Positions 1 through 7,383 of a DNA stretch of 9,318 nucleotides are shown here, piece by piece (position 1 is the first letter of the stretch; the number at the start of each line of letters is the position of its first letter). The stretch is from a bacterium (GTDB lineage Bacteria > Bdellovibrionota_C > UBA2361 > SZUA-149). Made by a program: the position numbers and the translations under genes. The notes beneath the pieces are model-generated. The model was not told where the DNA came from and made no database searches. It saw nothing but the letters and a program-made list of their open reading frames with translations. The stretch spans positions 1 through 9,318 of the forward strand of contig QIGM01000011.1 of NCBI GenBank assembly GCA_003230795.1. Direction: 5' to 3'.

Positions 1-1
1 G

Positions 2-1069
2 CCACGTGCGGTTGTTCTGACGCCACCACCTTCTGAGGATTCAGTTGATGAGATTCTCGGGTACCAGTTTTTGCTTGGCGTCATCCCGTTTACCCATCTC
101 TATTTTCAAAATGGCGCGAACCGTATCCTACGTGAGGTTCTAATCGATCAGCTTAGTCAGGCCGGGTATGACGTATATCTCACACCGGCTGCGGACGCTG
201 AGCATAGACTAGCGCTGTTGCGTCCAGTGTTGGTTGTGGATGCGAGCGTCGAATCTCTTTCATTGAATGCTTACGATGCGCTTTTTTTTCGAATCGTGTC
301 CTTGCATGGCGAAGCGTCACTTCGAACTTTCGCGCCTACTAAGCTTGGCCCTTGGGTGGTATCCAAACAGTTACCGATAGAAATAGATTCAAACGAATAT
401 AAAACGTCAGCTCACGCACCAATGCTTTCAGCAATGTTTGAGGATGCTCTAAGAGATTCGATTCGTGAGTCTCTTAGTACTCTTCAGCGTCAACCATACT
501 CCAGTCGTTACTCTGGGCTTCGCCGATTGAATCCGGCGAAAGGACGAGTGCTAAAAGTAAGTTCTCCGAAGTCTTCTTCTTGGGTTCTGCCGTCGCTGGG
601 CTCTGAATTGTCGACTTCGTACGGATTTTCGGGTTTGCCGCCTTACGGAAAGGGGGCAATTGCACGAGTGATGCAGCGAGGAATTGCAAGAGGACTTGAT
701 GAGGCAGATTTGCCCTATGTGGTGTCGGCGACTGCGGGAGGGGGTTTTGATCGTATTCGAGCTTGGTCACTTGAGACGACTCTACTTGAGGTGTCGGTAA
801 ATGATGTTTTGGACATGAAGGTGGTTGTGCGTTTGAAGGATGCGACGCCTGGTTCTCCAGTCACTTTGCAGAAAAGCCTTTGTGAATTGGAAGGTGAGGC
901 CTTGCCCGATGAAGACGGATACGCAGTTCGAGCTCTAGAGAATGCAATGGCACGGGTTGTGCGGCGAAGCCTCGGCGTGACGAATGCTGTGCAAGAAGGA
1001 GGTAAGGAGCTTCCGAGGCTGGTCTGCAGTGAGGTATCTCCGGACCTCCGAGGGAGGCTTCGTGATTAG
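2..1069 (+). CDS. Protein of unknown function, 5'-truncated, with two internally similar halves
   Basis: The frame is open from base 2, with no ATG or GTG before the first in-frame TTG at 71, so the true start lies upstream of the window; 355 residues are visible. The Pro-rich first residues followed by an ordered domain would suit the mature end of an exported protein or lipoprotein, but the N-terminus is missing. Two segments look like a tandem duplication. One begins near visible residue 37 (NGANRILREVLIDQLSQAGY) and the other near 217 (KGAIARVMQRGIARGLDEAD). In both, a helix is followed by a variable loop and hydrophobic strands (VLVVDASVESL and TTLLEVSVNDVL), then a closing helix. This alternation recalls small auxiliary lipoproteins such as YajG or LptE-like proteins, but I cannot assign a family. 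Its last 8 bases overlap the plsB start, so the two genes share a transcript. Confidence 0.8.
   Translation, partial: PRAVVLTPPPSEDSVDEILGYQFLLGVIPFTHLYFQNGANRILREVLIDQLSQAGYDVYLTPAADAEHRLALLRPVLVVDASVESLSLNAYDALFFRIVSLHGEASLRTFAPTKLGPWVVSKQLPIEIDSNEYKTSAHAPMLSAMFEDALRDSIRESLSTLQRQPYSSRYSGLRRLNPAKGRVLKVSSPKSSSWVLPSLGSELSTSYGFSGLPPYGKGAIARVMQRGIARGLDEADLPYVVSATAGGGFDRIRAWSLETTLLEVSVNDVLDMKVVVRLKDATPGSPVTLQKSLCELEGEALPDEDGYAVRALENAMARVVRRSLGVTNAVQEGGKELPRLVCSEVSPDLRGRLRD
1051..1057 (+). promoter_or_regulatory. Ribosome binding site that sets the plsB start
   Basis: AGGGAGG lies inside the end of the upstream gene, four bases before GTG at 1062. It supports GTG 1062 over the longer in-frame ATG at 984. 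The spacing is short but workable, and it places the start across the upstream stop codon. Confidence 0.65.
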
Positions 1070-3545
1070 CGGCTTACTGAGTTGGTTTGGACGTGCGCTA
1101 GCGCCTAAGCTTAGGCTTGAGAGCGAAGACCGCCGCCGCCTTGGGGAAATAGAACCTTCGGAGCGAGTGGTCTACGTTTTACGGCGGCCTTCGATGCTAC
1201 AACTCGGCATGCTTCGCGAGGTTTGCCGAGCAAGTTCGCTCCCAATACCCTTGAAGCATCTTGCCGACGATTCTGAGGGAGAGCCGCTATATTTTTCTCT
1301 GCGCCCGCGAGCGAGTGCAGAATTCACCGTGCAAAAAGCTATTCGCACTCGCAAGCAGAGGGATCAGATACTCACTCGCTTTCTAGATGGGGAGCAACGA
1401 CCTTTGGTGTTCGTCCCGATTTCAATTTTTGCAGGTCTTGGCCCTCGACCATTCTCTTTTGAGAGACTTCTTTCCTTCGACGTTAGTTTTTTGCCGTTTC
1501 GAGATTTGTTCTTTTGTGGGTCTTATCTGTTGAATCGCAAACAGCTTCGCCTGGAAGTAGGTGCGGTCGTAAAGAACCCGACGCACGCCAAAGATTTAAC
1601 AAAACAACTCTCTCAATCACTATACCGTTCTGAGAAGCTTGCGAGAGGAATACCTACTGCCTCTGCCAAATCGGTAGAGCAGACGGTACTTTCCGGTGAG
1701 CGTTTTGAAAATGCGGTTACAGATATCGTCGAGGAGAGCGAACTCTCGCGTGAACAAGTCTACGAAGAGGCAAGCAAAAAGTTTAACGAAATAGCCGCTT
1801 CGATGAAATGGGGAGCGGTAAAAGCGCTGTATTATTTTCTTCGTCCGGTGGTCACTACCGTGTTTCAGTCTGTTGAAGTGCGTGGAATCGACTCCTTGCG
1901 CAAGACTGTCTCGGAAAATCCTACCATTGTCCTTCCCTCGCATAAGAGTCATTTCGATTACATTCTAGTTGGCTGGGTGTTCTATCACTATAAGCTCCCG
2001 CTTCCTTACGTTGCAGCCGGTGCGAATATGAACTTCTTTCCGGTTGGAAGTCTTTTGAAAGCAGCAGGTGGCTTTTTTATTCGGCGGCGTATCGAAGGAG
2101 ATACCCTGTATCGTACGGTGCTGGATAACTATCTGGGCTACCTTGTAAAGAAAGGGCATGTTGTCGCGTTTTACATCGAGGGCGGAAGATCTCGCTCCGG
2201 AATTGCGCGCTCGCCTAAGCTGGGACTGCTCAAATATCTCGTGCAGAATTGGTCGGATGGAGAAAGAGAAGATGTGGCCTTGGTGCCTCTCGGTATTACG
2301 TATGAAAGAATCGCTGAAGAGAATGCCCTTGTTGAAGAAGAGGGAGGGGGGAAAAAGAAGCGTGAATCGTTCTTTGAGTTACTGAAACTTAGTAACATTC
2401 TCCGAAAGCGGTTTGGTTCTGTGATTTTCCATGTAGGAGAAACAATCTCTCTCAAAGAGTTTCGTCTTCAGCAGAAAGACGTAAGAACAGACGAGGGAGA
2501 CTTGCCGAGATTTACCGAAGATCTAGGTTTTGCTCTTTCACGGGGAATAATGGAGTGCACCTCAGTTACGGGGACCTCTCTCTGCGCCTCTGCCCTTGAT
2601 TCTTTTCCCGAGCAGCGGCTCACGACGGAAAATCTTGTAAAACGAATGAGAGAGCTTCTCGGCTTGTACGGTGAACTACAAGGAGTCAGACTTCCTCTAA
2701 AAGGAGAACGCCTATCTGAAGAGTCGCTTGAAAAGCTGCGAGTGGGCGGGGTCTTACTGGAGGCGCTCGGTCGCGCGCCACTTCAAGAGGCCCTCTATGA
2801 GGTACTGGGTGCCTTTGTTCGATTGGGATATGTTGAGAAGCTAGGTGAGGACGAAATTCTTGTTCCACGTTCACATCGGTTGAAAATTTCTTACTACAAG
2901 AATACCACACTACACTACTTTCTCTCACCAGCGGTTCTCACCCTTTCAGCTTTGGCGAGTGATTGTCCTTACCCTACTCAGGTGGTGCATCAGTTTCACC
3001 AGCTTTTTAAGCACGGCTTTTTGCTTCCATTTTGGCGTGTTTGGTCGAATGAGCTTAGAGAGACCTTGGATGTCTTGTCTTCAAGAGAGTTATTGCAGTT
3101 TGATCTTTCTAGTACCGAGCCCAGCGAAGTTCCCAACACTGGCGGTTCTGCGCTTTTGTCTGAGGAGGGTAGGCGAATCTTACTTCCCCTTACACGTATG
3201 TTTCTTCCTCAGATTCACGCCTTGCGCATCACAGCCGAAGTGGTTGTCTCACTGGAAAACGAAGTAGTCGGGCAAAAACATTTCTTGGCAGAGGTGAGGA
3301 CTAGAGTTGAGGAGCGACGTGAGACAGAGGATTTCTTGCATGCCTTCGATGGCACAACCTCGACACTCCAATTCGCGATGCGCGCACTAATAGAGAATGG
3401 CTTCCTTCTCTATAGCGTTGATCGCTTTACCGAAGGTGGGGCATCGTCGAGTGCTATTGCCGCGAATGGGCAAGAGACAGCTCGGCTGACTCAGCTCATT
3501 GATATTCTGAGTCATTGCGCCGCGGAGCTTCGAGGAGAGGAGTGA
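1062..3545 (+). CDS. plsB: Glycerol-3-phosphate 1-O-acyltransferase PlsB
   Basis: PlsB transfers an acyl group to the sn-1 position of glycerol-3-phosphate at the inner membrane, the first committed step of phospholipid synthesis. All four acyltransferase blocks are visible, numbered from GTG 1062. Block I is the catalytic HX4D motif, H294-KSHF-D299. Block II is GGFFIRR (336-342). Block III is EGGRSRSG (373-380). Block IV is VPLGITYER (408-416). Between I and II, YVAAGANMNFFPVG resembles the same region of E. coli PlsB. The N-terminal segment VVYVLRRPSM and the C-terminal YYKNTTLHYFLSPAVL also fit PlsB rather than a small PlsC. The length, 827 residues, is close to the roughly 800 usual for the family. 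The start overlaps the upstream stop (GTGATTAG, 1062-1069) and follows AGGGAGG. An in-frame ATG at 984 would add 26 residues but overlaps the previous gene deeply. No missing catalytic residue was seen. Confidence 0.95.
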   Translation: MISGLLSWFGRALAPKLRLESEDRRRLGEIEPSERVVYVLRRPSMLQLGMLREVCRASSLPIPLKHLADDSEGEPLYFSLRPRASAEFTVQKAIRTRKQRDQILTRFLDGEQRPLVFVPISIFAGLGPRPFSFERLLSFDVSFLPFRDLFFCGSYLLNRKQLRLEVGAVVKNPTHAKDLTKQLSQSLYRSEKLARGIPTASAKSVEQTVLSGERFENAVTDIVEESELSREQVYEEASKKFNEIAASMKWGAVKALYYFLRPVVTTVFQSVEVRGIDSLRKTVSENPTIVLPSHKSHFDYILVGWVFYHYKLPLPYVAAGANMNFFPVGSLLKAAGGFFIRRRIEGDTLYRTVLDNYLGYLVKKGHVVAFYIEGGRSRSGIARSPKLGLLKYLVQNWSDGEREDVALVPLGITYERIAEENALVEEEGGGKKKRESFFELLKLSNILRKRFGSVIFHVGETISLKEFRLQQKDVRTDEGDLPRFTEDLGFALSRGIMECTSVTGTSLCASALDSFPEQRLTTENLVKRMRELLGLYGELQGVRLPLKGERLSEESLEKLRVGGVLLEALGRAPLQEALYEVLGAFVRLGYVEKLGEDEILVPRSHRLKISYYKNTTLHYFLSPAVLTLSALASDCPYPTQVVHQFHQLFKHGFLLPFWRVWSNELRETLDVLSSRELLQFDLSSTEPSEVPNTGGSALLSEEGRRILLPLTRMFLPQIHALRITAEVVVSLENEVVGQKHFLAEVRTRVEERRETEDFLHAFDGTTSTLQFAMRALIENGFLLYSVDRFTEGGASSSAIAANGQETARLTQLIDILSHCAAELRGEE
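3532..3537 (+). promoter_or_regulatory. Ribosome binding site for the CPBP protease gene, at a GTGA overlap
   Basis: GAGGAG inside the plsB 3' end sits four bases before GTG 3542. That GTG shares four bases (GTGA) with the plsB stop at 3543-3545, the classic arrangement for coupled translation. This start is preferred over the in-frame ATG at 3515. Confidence 0.65.
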
Positions 3546-4141
3546 GCGGAAAACAACTTCAAGCAAAGCAGCGGGACATAGTTTTGCTTGTTGCGATCTC
3601 TGAGATGGTTCTCGCAGCTATTTTTTTCGTCTGGCAGTGGTACCATGGGCTCGCACTATTTCCCGTAATGCCGAGCAGTGTTCATTTGCTCGAAGGCGCA
3701 GTGCATGCGGGCGTTTTGTTTGCCGTGAACATTTTTGTTTTGTCCGTCATTGTTCGGCGATCGCGAGAAGATTCGAGTTTTCGTCATTTTATCGACTGCG
3801 TGGTGCACCCGCTCGCCGCCGAACTCTCGCTACTTGCGGCTCTTGTTGTGTCCGTTTTTGCCGGCATCGGTGAGGAGCTTTTCTTTCGTGGCGTATTGCA
3901 ATCGGAGCTTGGTCTACTTGTCGCAAGTGTCTTGTTTGCAGTTCTTCATTTCGGGACAGCACTAAAGCGTTATCCCGTAGTGGTATGTTTCTATTTCTTG
4001 ATTGGTCTCTATATCGGTGTTGTTTTTGAGGAAAATGGCTCCTTGTGGACTGTGATTTTGATGCATGCCTTGTACGATTTCCTTGCCTTGGTTTATCTAC
4101 GTTTTTGTTACTCTCCAGTGTCTGCGAGCCTTCCGAAATAG
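3542..4141 (+). CDS. CPBP (CAAX/Abi) family intramembrane metalloprotease
   Basis: This is a 199-residue polytopic membrane protein with all three CPBP (PF02517-type) motifs, numbered from GTG 3542. They are E111-E112-LFF-R116, F132-AVL-H136, and H175-AL-Y-D179 (HAxxD). In the family these residues hold the metal and form the active site within the membrane. Hydrophobic segments lie around residues 13-33, 52-72, 91-109, 121-139, 145-165 and 170-188. Members include eukaryotic-type CAAX prenyl proteases (Rce1) and bacterial proteins involved in bacteriocin immunity, peptide processing or regulation. The substrate cannot be read from sequence. The gene overlaps plsB by four bases and appears to be the last gene of that operon, so it may act in envelope or membrane homeostasis; this link is inference from position only. 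Confidence 0.9.
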   Translation: MSGKQLQAKQRDIVLLVAISEMVLAAIFFVWQWYHGLALFPVMPSSVHLLEGAVHAGVLFAVNIFVLSVIVRRSREDSSFRHFIDCVVHPLAAELSLLAALVVSVFAGIGEELFFRGVLQSELGLLVASVLFAVLHFGTALKRYPVVVCFYFLIGLYIGVVFEENGSLWTVILMHALYDFLALVYLRFCYSPVSASLPK

Positions 4142-4144
4142 GTA

Positions 4145-4166
4145 GAAACTATTTTTCAATAGTCCC
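4145..4166 (-). repeat. Solo copy of terminal hairpin A of the palindromic element
   Basis: Three bases after the protease stop codon, this 22-bp hairpin has paired core arms ACTATT and AATAGT around a TTTC loop (GAAA on the minus strand). It matches the reverse complement of the 7384-7405 hairpin at 19 of 22 positions. The three differences preserve pairing on the GAAA-loop strand: 4160 restores a full A-T pair, and 4146 and 4147 become G-U wobbles. No copies of hairpins B, C or D lie beside it. Confidence 0.7.
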
Positions 4167-4185
4167 ATTTGGTGAGAGACCAAAT
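4167..4185. repeat. Small hairpin abutting the solo hairpin
   Basis: Arms ATTTGGT (4167-4173) and ACCAAAT (4179-4185) enclose a GAGAG loop. It follows the solo hairpin with no gap, echoing the back-to-back layout of the large element, but its sequence differs from hairpins B, C and D. It has no T-tract, so it is not a typical intrinsic terminator. Confidence 0.5.
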
Positions 4186-4188
4186 TCA

Positions 4189-4255
4189 GAGAGCGGCTCG
4201 AGTGCTGGGATTTTTCTTGAAATTGTAAATCAAATGAAGCTCCAGCACGTCTCTC
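4189..4255. other. Imperfect long stem, possible structured 3' UTR
   Basis: Nested inverted repeats: GAGAG (4189-4193) pairs with CTCTC (4251-4255), GTGCTGG (4202-4208) with CCAGCAC (4242-4248), and GATTT (4209-4213) with AAATC (4227-4231). It could fold in the 3' end of the plsB operon transcript or in an independent small RNA. No known RNA family is recognised. Confidence 0.35.
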
Positions 4256-4270
4256 AGCAACGTGGGGATT

Positions 4271-4288
4271 TACCCTAAGAAAAGGGTA
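4271..4288. repeat. Short hairpin TACCCT/AGGGTA
   Basis: Arms TACCCT (4271-4276) and AGGGTA (4283-4288) enclose an A-rich six-base loop. It could be a weak stop or an RNA-end signal for the upstream operon, but no T-tract follows. Confidence 0.25.
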
Positions 4289-4542
4289 TAAAGATAAAGC
4301 TTCCGAATGACGATTCAGTACCATCTCAAGTTTGTAGTTGGCTTCTTTGTCGCGTGGAAATGCCTTGGCGGAGAAGTGGAGATGCCCTATCTTAAGCTAG
4401 ACTAACCTCCAGACTAAGTGGATGAAGTTATTCACTTATAGTAGATAAAACTGGTGAAGGCGCAAAGAGGTCTGCGTGGTTTTTTCTTACGGTTTTGGCT
4501 TTTATTGGATCGAATCCCTTGGAAGAGCCGATAGGTAAGGGT

Positions 4543-4589
4543 AAGTAGGTGTGGTTGTGCGGAAGTAGGTTTTTAACGATTGTAAGTGG
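4543..4589 (+). repeat. Three AAGTRGG-like direct repeats just upstream of a start codon
   Basis: AAGTAGGT occurs at 4543-4550 and again at 4563-4570, exactly 20 bp apart; AAGTGG follows at 4584-4589, 21 bp further on. The spacing is about two helical turns. The last copy may double as the weak ribosome binding site for ATG 4600. It could be a tandem activator site or a chance effect of G-rich sequence. Confidence 0.3.
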
Positions 4590-4599
4590 AACAACATTT

Positions 4600-5397
4600 A
4601 TGGGTTTAGTGACCCGCATATTATCCAGGTTAATGTCGAGAATTTCTCTCGCCACATATTGTCTTGCTTTGGGTTGCCTTGCTTTGGTCGCCTCTTTTTT
4701 TCTTTTCGAAATCACTAAACAGGCTGTTTTTCCCCAGGCTGCTTTTGCCCAAGACTTTCAGCGTAGAAGTAGTTCTTCGAGTCTCTTCGCTAAAGAAGCA
4801 ACCGTTAAGGCCAACGAAGTTCGCCTGGCAAATAAACGGGGTGCGCGAGTGAGTAATGGGAGGTTTCTCTCTTCAGGTTCTCTCGCTCAAGATCTTCGTA
4901 TAGATACGGTAAACGACATACTACTCGAATCAAAGTATGACCGTGAGCTGTTTTCGGATTATCGTGGTCTCGATTACCTTCGATATGTGGGAGATGTTGT
5001 CGAAGTAGATGAAATTGAGCAAAGCTCTCTCACGCAGAAGTTAATTCTCTTCCAAACGGCGCGAACCGTTTCAAAGGCGATAGTTGGTACTCCGCTTGAG
5101 AACCACTACCGTCGCCTTGTCCGCGTTGCGCGCAAGGTTCGTGATTATACCACCCTTCGCCTTGTAAACTCCTCCAAAGGTACGCTTGGTGTCCAGCGAG
5201 GTGATGAGCTAAGCAAGGAATCTGGAGCGAGTGAAGATGCTAGGCCAAAAGCGGATAAGGAAGAGCTTGTGGAATTTAAGCTACACGCGAGTGCCAGCAA
5301 TGGCCTTGAGCCCCGATTGAAATTCTCGGAAAATCTAACTCTCCGTCTGGATCCGCTAAGCGGTGACGCGCTCCTTGAGTTTAAAAGCTCGTTCTAA
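4600..5397 (+). CDS. Exported protein of unknown function
   Basis: This 265-residue protein is numbered from ATG 4600. Basic residues (R6, R10, R14) precede a hydrophobic stretch at about 15-36, and AFA-QD at 48-52 would suit signal peptidase I cleavage after A50. An uncleaved N-terminal anchor is the alternative. The mature part starts with a Ser/Arg-rich patch, then a mixed acidic and basic region with the likely helical ILFQTARTVSKAIVGT. It ends with strand-like segments (EFKLHASASN, RLKFSENLTLRLDP, ALLEFKSSF) suggesting a beta-rich end. I recognise no domain. The start is uncertain: GTG 4549 is in frame and would add 17 residues, while ATG 4633 has almost no ribosome binding site. C21 and C26 are not in a good lipobox. 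It precedes the lipoprotein gene by 162 bp and may share its transcript. Confidence 0.75.
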   Translation: MGLVTRILSRLMSRISLATYCLALGCLALVASFFLFEITKQAVFPQAAFAQDFQRRSSSSSLFAKEATVKANEVRLANKRGARVSNGRFLSSGSLAQDLRIDTVNDILLESKYDRELFSDYRGLDYLRYVGDVVEVDEIEQSSLTQKLILFQTARTVSKAIVGTPLENHYRRLVRVARKVRDYTTLRLVNSSKGTLGVQRGDELSKESGASEDARPKADKEELVEFKLHASASNGLEPRLKFSENLTLRLDPLSGDALLEFKSSF

Positions 5398-5414
5398 GCC
5401 AAATTTTCGCGCTC

Positions 5415-5477
5415 GTAGCCGTGAGCTACCTAAATACCTTCCATATTACTCTAAGATGCAAGGCGCGCTGGTGCCTT
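5415..5477. other. Two short inverted repeats in the gap before the lipoprotein gene
   Basis: GTAGC (5415-5419) pairs with GCTAC (5425-5429), and AAGGC (5460-5464) pairs with GCCTT (5473-5477), the latter followed by AAAA. Both stems are five base pairs. They may attenuate or end the upstream transcript, but neither has a T-tract in the + direction, so I cannot call a terminator. Confidence 0.25.
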
Positions 5478-5559
5478 AAAAGATTGTTTCTCTGATTCTT
5501 CTCGAGTATCGTCTGGAACTGCGATTTCAGTCCTCATAGCTCTTGGAGTTCAGTCTCAG

Positions 5560-7263
5560 ATGAAAAGAATCCTCTACTTTGCGCTTATCACCTCCTCTTG
5601 TTTCTATCTCGCCGCGTGCGGGAAAAGTTGTGAGGAGAAGGCTACGTCAAACGCTCCGACGATAGCGCTCGGCACGAGCGATGATACTTTCACGCTTGAA
5701 AGCGATTTGCTTACTCGTGTTCCTGATGAATCTTTTGCTTTCTTTGTGTGGCAGGGCGCTCACCCGGCGTATGCCCGTCTGCTGGATTCGCCCTGGTCTG
5801 AGAGTTCTTCTTTGTTCTCTTTGTTGCCTAGTTCTCAAACTGAACTCACTCAAATAATAGAGCTGCTTGCCGCCGCCGGCTTCGATCCCCGAGATCCGAA
5901 AGTCATGGCTAAGATTTTCGCTGAGGCTGTGTTTTTTGTTTATCGAGGCGAGAAGCCAGAACCTGAGTTCGGTGTAGTCTTTAAACCCGAGGGACAGGTT
6001 CCAGCGGCCATACTTACCAAGATCGCGGAAGCGACGAAGGATACATCTTACCTCACAGAAGAGATTGTAATCGCGGGCGATACGGGACTCTCTATTACGG
6101 TTTCGAAAGGTGAGAAGACCTCTCCGGTGCCTGTGGGGAATAAGCCCGAGGTGGATCGTAAGATCTTTGCGATTGCTCAGGGTGATATGGGGATCATTGC
6201 CCTATCGAAAAAGACAATCGAACGAGTAATGGAGAAAGAAGAGCTTCGACAGCCGGCGATAGTTAAGACTGCGGAGTTTCAAAAGCTGACGAAACCGCTG
6301 CCAGGTGCGACAGACCGCTTCGTGACCGGATACGTTGATATCGCCAGCTTTTATGGTTCTGGTGAAGACGGTGCTGAGACGAGTCCACTTCGTGCCCTCT
6401 CTTTATCGAGCTCTATGACTGACGCTCCTCAAATGGATATTTTCCTGCTTCTAAATGATAACGAGTTAGCAAAGGCCTTTGTGCCGACTGACGATGTCTC
6501 ACGTGGAGATGCGATTAGGGCGGTGGTGCCAAGTAATCCCTTATTTTTTCTTGATGTAGATGGAGCAGCTCTCAAGAAGGTTAAGTCGAGCCTAGTATCG
6601 AAGTATGGAGCTACAGACACTGAAGTGACTAGTAACCTTGCATTTATCGACTCCATTTCACGATTCGGTCTCGCGGCGAAGGTCGCACCGGTAGGACAAT
6701 CTATTTTGCCAATTCCGGAGCTCCTGTTCTTGTTCGACTCCTCGGAACCTGAGGCTGCTATTTCGCAACTCAAAGAACTGGTGTCTTCCGGCCTTAAAAA
6801 CACTCCAATGACTGCCGGTCTACAGTGGAGCGAAAAGGATGTGGGAGAGGGCAAGACGCTGAATACGATTATGAGTCCTCTGGGTTTTGGGATTTTCCTC
6901 GCCTCTAAGGATTCGCTCGTCTTTGCTGCCTCGACTGAAGCAGCTGCGAAGGCTGTTCTAGGTGGAACCTCTGTGGGTGCCTTTGAAAAGAGCGTTCCGT
7001 CTAAGGTTAACTCGCTTTTCGCGCTAGGTAGTACGCTCAGTAGTTTTCATGTCGATTTTAGCGAACTAAGTAGTCTTCTTGGGAATATGGGCGGGGTGCT
7101 GGCGATGTATGCTCCGCAAGACAAGAACGCCCAGAAAATGTTGGCACCTGAGAACGTAGCGAGTCTGAAAAAAATGGGCTTGTTGAGTGGATCGCTTAGG
7201 TTCGAAAACGACTTGCTGGCATTAAAGGCCTTCTATTCAAAGGGGCCGAAAACCGAATCCTAG
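5560..7263 (+). CDS. Lipoprotein, DUF3352-like by pattern
   Basis: This is a 567-residue protein with a clear lipoprotein signal: basic start MKR, hydrophobic core, and lipobox L17-A18-A19-C20, so the mature N-terminus would be lipidated Cys20. No strong inner-membrane retention Asp follows (GKS at +2 to +4), so outer-membrane sorting is plausible in a Gram-negative. Repeating modules have a Pro-starting strand motif: RVPDESFAFFVW (53-64), then PLPGATDRFVTGYVDIASF, then VVPSNPLFFLDVDGAAL, and SLRFENDLLALKAFYS near the end. This layout resembles DUF3352-type proteins, whose role is unknown; I assign it by eye only. The start is supported by GGAG at 5545-5548, with an 11-base spacer that is longer than ideal. 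The gene ends 120 bp before the palindromic element. No enzyme motif was seen, and a structural or surface role is as likely as any. Confidence 0.8.
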   Translation: MKRILYFALITSSCFYLAACGKSCEEKATSNAPTIALGTSDDTFTLESDLLTRVPDESFAFFVWQGAHPAYARLLDSPWSESSSLFSLLPSSQTELTQIIELLAAAGFDPRDPKVMAKIFAEAVFFVYRGEKPEPEFGVVFKPEGQVPAAILTKIAEATKDTSYLTEEIVIAGDTGLSITVSKGEKTSPVPVGNKPEVDRKIFAIAQGDMGIIALSKKTIERVMEKEELRQPAIVKTAEFQKLTKPLPGATDRFVTGYVDIASFYGSGEDGAETSPLRALSLSSSMTDAPQMDIFLLLNDNELAKAFVPTDDVSRGDAIRAVVPSNPLFFLDVDGAALKKVKSSLVSKYGATDTEVTSNLAFIDSISRFGLAAKVAPVGQSILPIPELLFLFDSSEPEAAISQLKELVSSGLKNTPMTAGLQWSEKDVGEGKTLNTIMSPLGFGIFLASKDSLVFAASTEAAAKAVLGGTSVGAFEKSVPSKVNSLFALGSTLSSFHVDFSELSSLLGNMGGVLAMYAPQDKNAQKMLAPENVASLKKMGLLSGSLRFENDLLALKAFYSKGPKTES

Positions 7264-7311
7264 GGAGTAGCGTTTTTGGATCCCATTCCGTAGTGTTTTG
7301 CTGCGCTATTA

Positions 7312-7361
7312 GCCTATTCCTCGGGTGAAGCTCGAGTAATGTCTTGAAACCGAAAATAGGC
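7312..7361. other. Wide inverted repeat downstream of the lipoprotein gene
   Basis: GCCTATT (7312-7318) is the exact inverse of AATAGGC (7355-7361), with 36 bases between them that themselves contain CTCG/CGAG. It could be a loose stem in the 3' UTR. There is no T-tract, so its role as a terminator is unsupported. Confidence 0.3.
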
Positions 7362-7383
7362 ACCTCACATCTAAACAATTTAA

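Larger units (their letters stand above)
4142..4599. other. Gene-free 458-bp interval between two operons
   Basis: No convincing gene was found in this interval on either strand; the short frames present lack ribosome binding sites and recognisable protein character. It holds a solo copy of the terminal hairpin of the palindromic element (4145-4166), an abutting hairpin at 4167-4185, a larger imperfect stem at 4189-4255 and a small hairpin at 4271-4288. It also has an inverted pair TAAGTG/CACTTA (4415-4420 and 4433-4438) and three AAGTRGG-like repeats next to the following gene. The end of the plsB transcript and the promoter of the next operon should lie here. I could not identify a clear sigma-70 promoter or a classical T-tract terminator. 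Confidence 0.7.

Noticed and set aside
996..1003. Perfect Shine-Dalgarno word AAGGAGGT inside the upstream gene
   Set aside because: No ATG, GTG or TTG lies at a usable distance downstream in any frame that leads to a gene. It encodes ordinary residues (Glu-Gly-Gly region) and is probably coincidence.
984..1061. Longer plsB start at ATG 984
   Set aside because: It would overlap the upstream gene by 86 bases and lacks a suitable ribosome binding site before it. GTG 1062 has AGGGAGG upstream and overlaps the stop codon in a common coupling arrangement.
4663..4680. Lipobox in the 4600 protein at C21 or C26
   Set aside because: The residues before these cysteines fit the lipobox poorly, and a long hydrophobic stretch continues after them. 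A signal peptidase I site or an anchor fits better.
4428..4715. Reverse-strand frame of 95 codons over the gap and the next gene
   Set aside because: It overlaps the N-terminus of the exported protein gene, shows no domain or ribosome binding evidence and looks like a shadow frame.
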